Assembly (NCBI GenBank): GCA_913043025.1
Contig: CAJWLM010000002.1
Location: 62,001-126,000 of the forward strand
Reading direction: 5' to 3'
DNA length: 64,000 nucleotides
Origin: an uncultured Rhodospirillaceae bacterium
GTDB lineage: Bacteria; Pseudomonadota; Alphaproteobacteria; UBA8366
This document shows, piece by piece, positions 62,453 through 64,000 of this stretch. The notes below the pieces were generated by a model that worked only from the letters and a program-made list of their open reading frames with translations, did no database searches and had not been told where the DNA came from. The number at the start of each line of letters is the position of its first letter. Position 1 is the first letter of the stretch. The position numbers were made by a program, and so were the translations under genes.

Positions 62453-63496
62453 ATGAGAGCAAACGCAGAAATGAACGCGATAAAACTGATGGGGGTGGCG
62501 GCGATCTGCCTGTCGCTTTCCGCGCCAGTCTCGGCTGGAGAGACGCAACTTTCCATTGCATTCAATGCACCAAAAAAGTCTGCAATGGATAAGGCAATCA
62601 AAGGTTTTATAAAAGAAGCGAATGCGGTTCTTGCCGGGAAAGCAAAAATAGTTCGTTTTAAAGGCAAGAAGGGTGGTAAAAACGATAAGAAAATCACCAA
62701 AAATATCAAAAAAGGAAAAATTGATATTGGTGTTGTATCGATAAATTCTGCCAAAGCTGTTCGTAAACCCTTTGGTGTCTTTGAACTGCCGTGGCTAATA
62801 ACCGATCCGTCACAAGCGAAAGCAGTTTTAGCTTCCAAAAGTGGCGGGATCGGAAAAAAAATTAAGAGATGGAGTGGTCGATCCAAGTACGTATTGATTG
62901 GCAAGGTCAACCGTGGTTTTAACTATCTTGCTACTTATAACAAAAAATTTATCAAACCGAATGATTTAAAAGGATTATGGATAAATTCACAAAATCGTGG
63001 TTTCACCGAACAGGCTTTAAAGGTCTATGGCGCAAAGCCAGGAAACAGTGATGGGTTCATTGCCTCGCTTCAGGATATTGCGAAAAAACGTAAATCTTAT
63101 CAGACGCCGCCGAAATATGTATCTCATAAGCCAATAACATATACGGCTGCATTTATTGTTTTCAGCAAAAAAAATAAGAGCCTACGTGGCCTATTAATGA
63201 CAAAATACCAGAATAAAAAAGGTAAAACCAAGTGGAAGTGGAATGAGACCGGCAAGGGTGTTGCTAGTGCCGCGAAGAAGGCTGCCAACAGCAGTTGGGA
63301 GTTAGCCGCTGCGGAAGATCAAAAGGCTCTAAGTAAAATTAATAAGAATGATAAGTTATCTATAACTAATATTGATCTTGATGCTTTTCGCGACGCCAGT
63401 GTTCCCCTTTACCAAAAGTATGAGGGTTTTGTTAACGGTGGTTTTGGTACGCTTAATCAAATACGAGCGCTTACAGGAGTAAAGAACGGTACGTAA
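62453..63496 (+). CDS. DctP-family (TRAP-type) solute-binding protein, extremely lysine-rich
   Basis: This encodes a predicted periplasmic binding protein (347 residues) with a signal peptide ending APVSAG (about 1-24). GVFELPWLITD, IKPNDLKGLWINSQ and the helical C-terminal half follow the DctP fold. About 55 of some 323 mature residues are lysine by hand count, with only about 20 acidic residues, making it very basic. The position where DctP proteins usually carry the ligand-binding Arg (GLKIR) reads GLWIN. GGGAGG precedes the ATG at 62453. No dctQ/dctM genes follow. A terminator closes the unit. Confidence 0.72.
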   Translation: MRANAEMNAIKLMGVAAICLSLSAPVSAGETQLSIAFNAPKKSAMDKAIKGFIKEANAVLAGKAKIVRFKGKKGGKNDKKITKNIKKGKIDIGVVSINSAKAVRKPFGVFELPWLITDPSQAKAVLASKSGGIGKKIKRWSGRSKYVLIGKVNRGFNYLATYNKKFIKPNDLKGLWINSQNRGFTEQALKVYGAKPGNSDGFIASLQDIAKKRKSYQTPPKYVSHKPITYTAAFIVFSKKNKSLRGLLMTKYQNKKGKTKWKWNETGKGVASAAKKAANSSWELAAAEDQKALSKINKNDKLSITNIDLDAFRDASVPLYQKYEGFVNGGFGTLNQIRALTGVKNGT

Positions 63497-63527
63497 AAGC
63501 TGTTAGAAACCTGCCATATAGTAGATA

Positions 63528-63560
63528 GCCGTCCCATTTCTGTGGGACGGCATTTTTTTT
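63528..63560 (+). terminator. Intrinsic terminator after the DctP-like gene
   Basis: GCCGTCCCA (63528-63536) pairs perfectly with TGGGACGGC (63543-63551) around a six-base loop, followed by A and a run of eight T. It is a textbook rho-independent terminator ending the cupin/tct/dctP transcript, about 30 bases before the convergent regulator stop. Confidence 0.92.
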
Positions 63561-63587
63561 GCGCGTACTGGTATGAACATGGATAAA

Positions 63588-64000
63588 CTAGCCAGTCTTA
63601 TTGTGAAAGCCGGTAAAACCAAGTGCGGTGCTTATATCATTGGCAAAACTAATTACCGAAGGCGCTAATTTCTTCATTTTTGACACGCTCATGCGAACCT
63701 CCGGGCCGCGTACTGTTAACGCGGCAACAATTTGCATATCGGCTCCAAATACAGGTGCCGCTAGGGCACACGCTCCGACTGTAACATCGTTAATTGAATA
63801 ATCGAAACCGCGCTTACGGACTAGCTCTAAGTGGCTTTGAAGGCCTGCGCTATCTGATATGCCCACGCTCGTCACGGGTTTTAACCCAGTTGTATTAATT
63901 ATCCGTTCGATTTCATTTTGTGATTGGTAGGCCATCAATACTTTACCCGAGGCACCTGCATATATTGGGTTTGCGGTTCCAATATGGGGAACGACAGTAA
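63588..64000 (-). CDS. IclR-family transcriptional regulator, C-terminal part (cut by window end)
   Basis: The visible 137 codons cover most of the effector-binding domain, reading on from GTANPIYAGASGKVLMAYQSQ through GFDYSINDVTVGACALAAPVFGADMQIVAALTVRGP. These match the IclR domain in which the ligand pocket and dimer contacts lie. The N-terminal helix-turn-helix is outside the window. A short reading from the TTG at 63938 is only an internal start. Convergent with the transporter genes, it probably regulates the catabolic cluster. Confidence 0.88.
   Translation of the reverse strand, partial: TVVPHIGTANPIYAGASGKVLMAYQSQNEIERIINTTGLKPVTSVGISDSAGLQSHLELVRKRGFDYSINDVTVGACALAAPVFGADMQIVAALTVRGPEVRMSVSKMKKLAPSVISFANDISTALGFTGFHNKTG

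Overview
The window looks like a chromosomal segment of an alphaproteobacterium, probably an uncultured marine or free-living heterotroph. Supporting signs are an ATP12-type F1-ATPase chaperone, a DUF1489 protein, an adenylate kinase with a short LID, and the run rplQ - Do protease - crcB - rluC - HAD hydrolase - ATP12 - pccB. Base composition is balanced to mildly AT-rich. GTG and TTG starts are frequent. There are no rRNAs, insertion sequences, phage genes or CRISPR arrays. Assignment below class level is not possible by reading alone.

Bases 1-28.6 kb hold one long, almost uninterrupted run of the ancestral rplJL-rpoBC, str (rpsL-rpsG-fusA-tuf), S10, spc and alpha operons, all on the plus strand. 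It ends at a clear intrinsic terminator after rplQ. Regulatory signals are visible at its joints: a structured rplJ leader, an attenuator-like hairpin between rplL and rpoB, a promoter plus terminator-like hairpin between rpoC and rpsL, and a perfect-hexamer sigma-70-type promoter between adk and rpsM. L3, L15 and L17 carry hydrophilic C-terminal tails and S5 an RG-rich N-terminus.

Bases 28.6-41.4 kb hold housekeeping and central-metabolism genes: a periplasmic Do protease, amtB-glnK (ammonium uptake and its PII regulator), crcB, rluC, a HAD phosphatase, the ATP12 chaperone, and a propionyl-CoA carboxylase locus with a threonine aldolase gene between pccB and pccA. On the minus strand follow lipB and an overlapping secreted alpha/beta hydrolase. 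A tRNA-Leu(GAG) stands alone beside them.

Bases 41.7-55 kb hold an MgtE magnesium transporter, an SDR, a 2-hydroxychromene-2-carboxylate isomerase-like protein, a glycosyltransferase with an asparagine synthetase, and a leucine/isovalerate-degradation operon. That operon is mccB, three tandem crotonase paralogues, HMG-CoA lyase and DUF1489, but it has no adjacent mccA or ivd. hisI and cysS are divergent.

Bases 55-64 kb hold a small-molecule catabolic island: an SDR, an HpcH/HpaI aldolase, a D-2-hydroxyacid dehydrogenase, a Gfo/Idh/MocA dehydrogenase, a cupin, a tripartite tricarboxylate transporter (tctC-tctB-tctA), an unusually lysine-rich DctP-type binding protein, and a convergent IclR regulator cut by the window edge. 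The gene mix suggests uptake and oxidation of a sugar acid or hydroxy acid whose identity cannot be read from the sequence. It is the best candidate for undescribed biology here.
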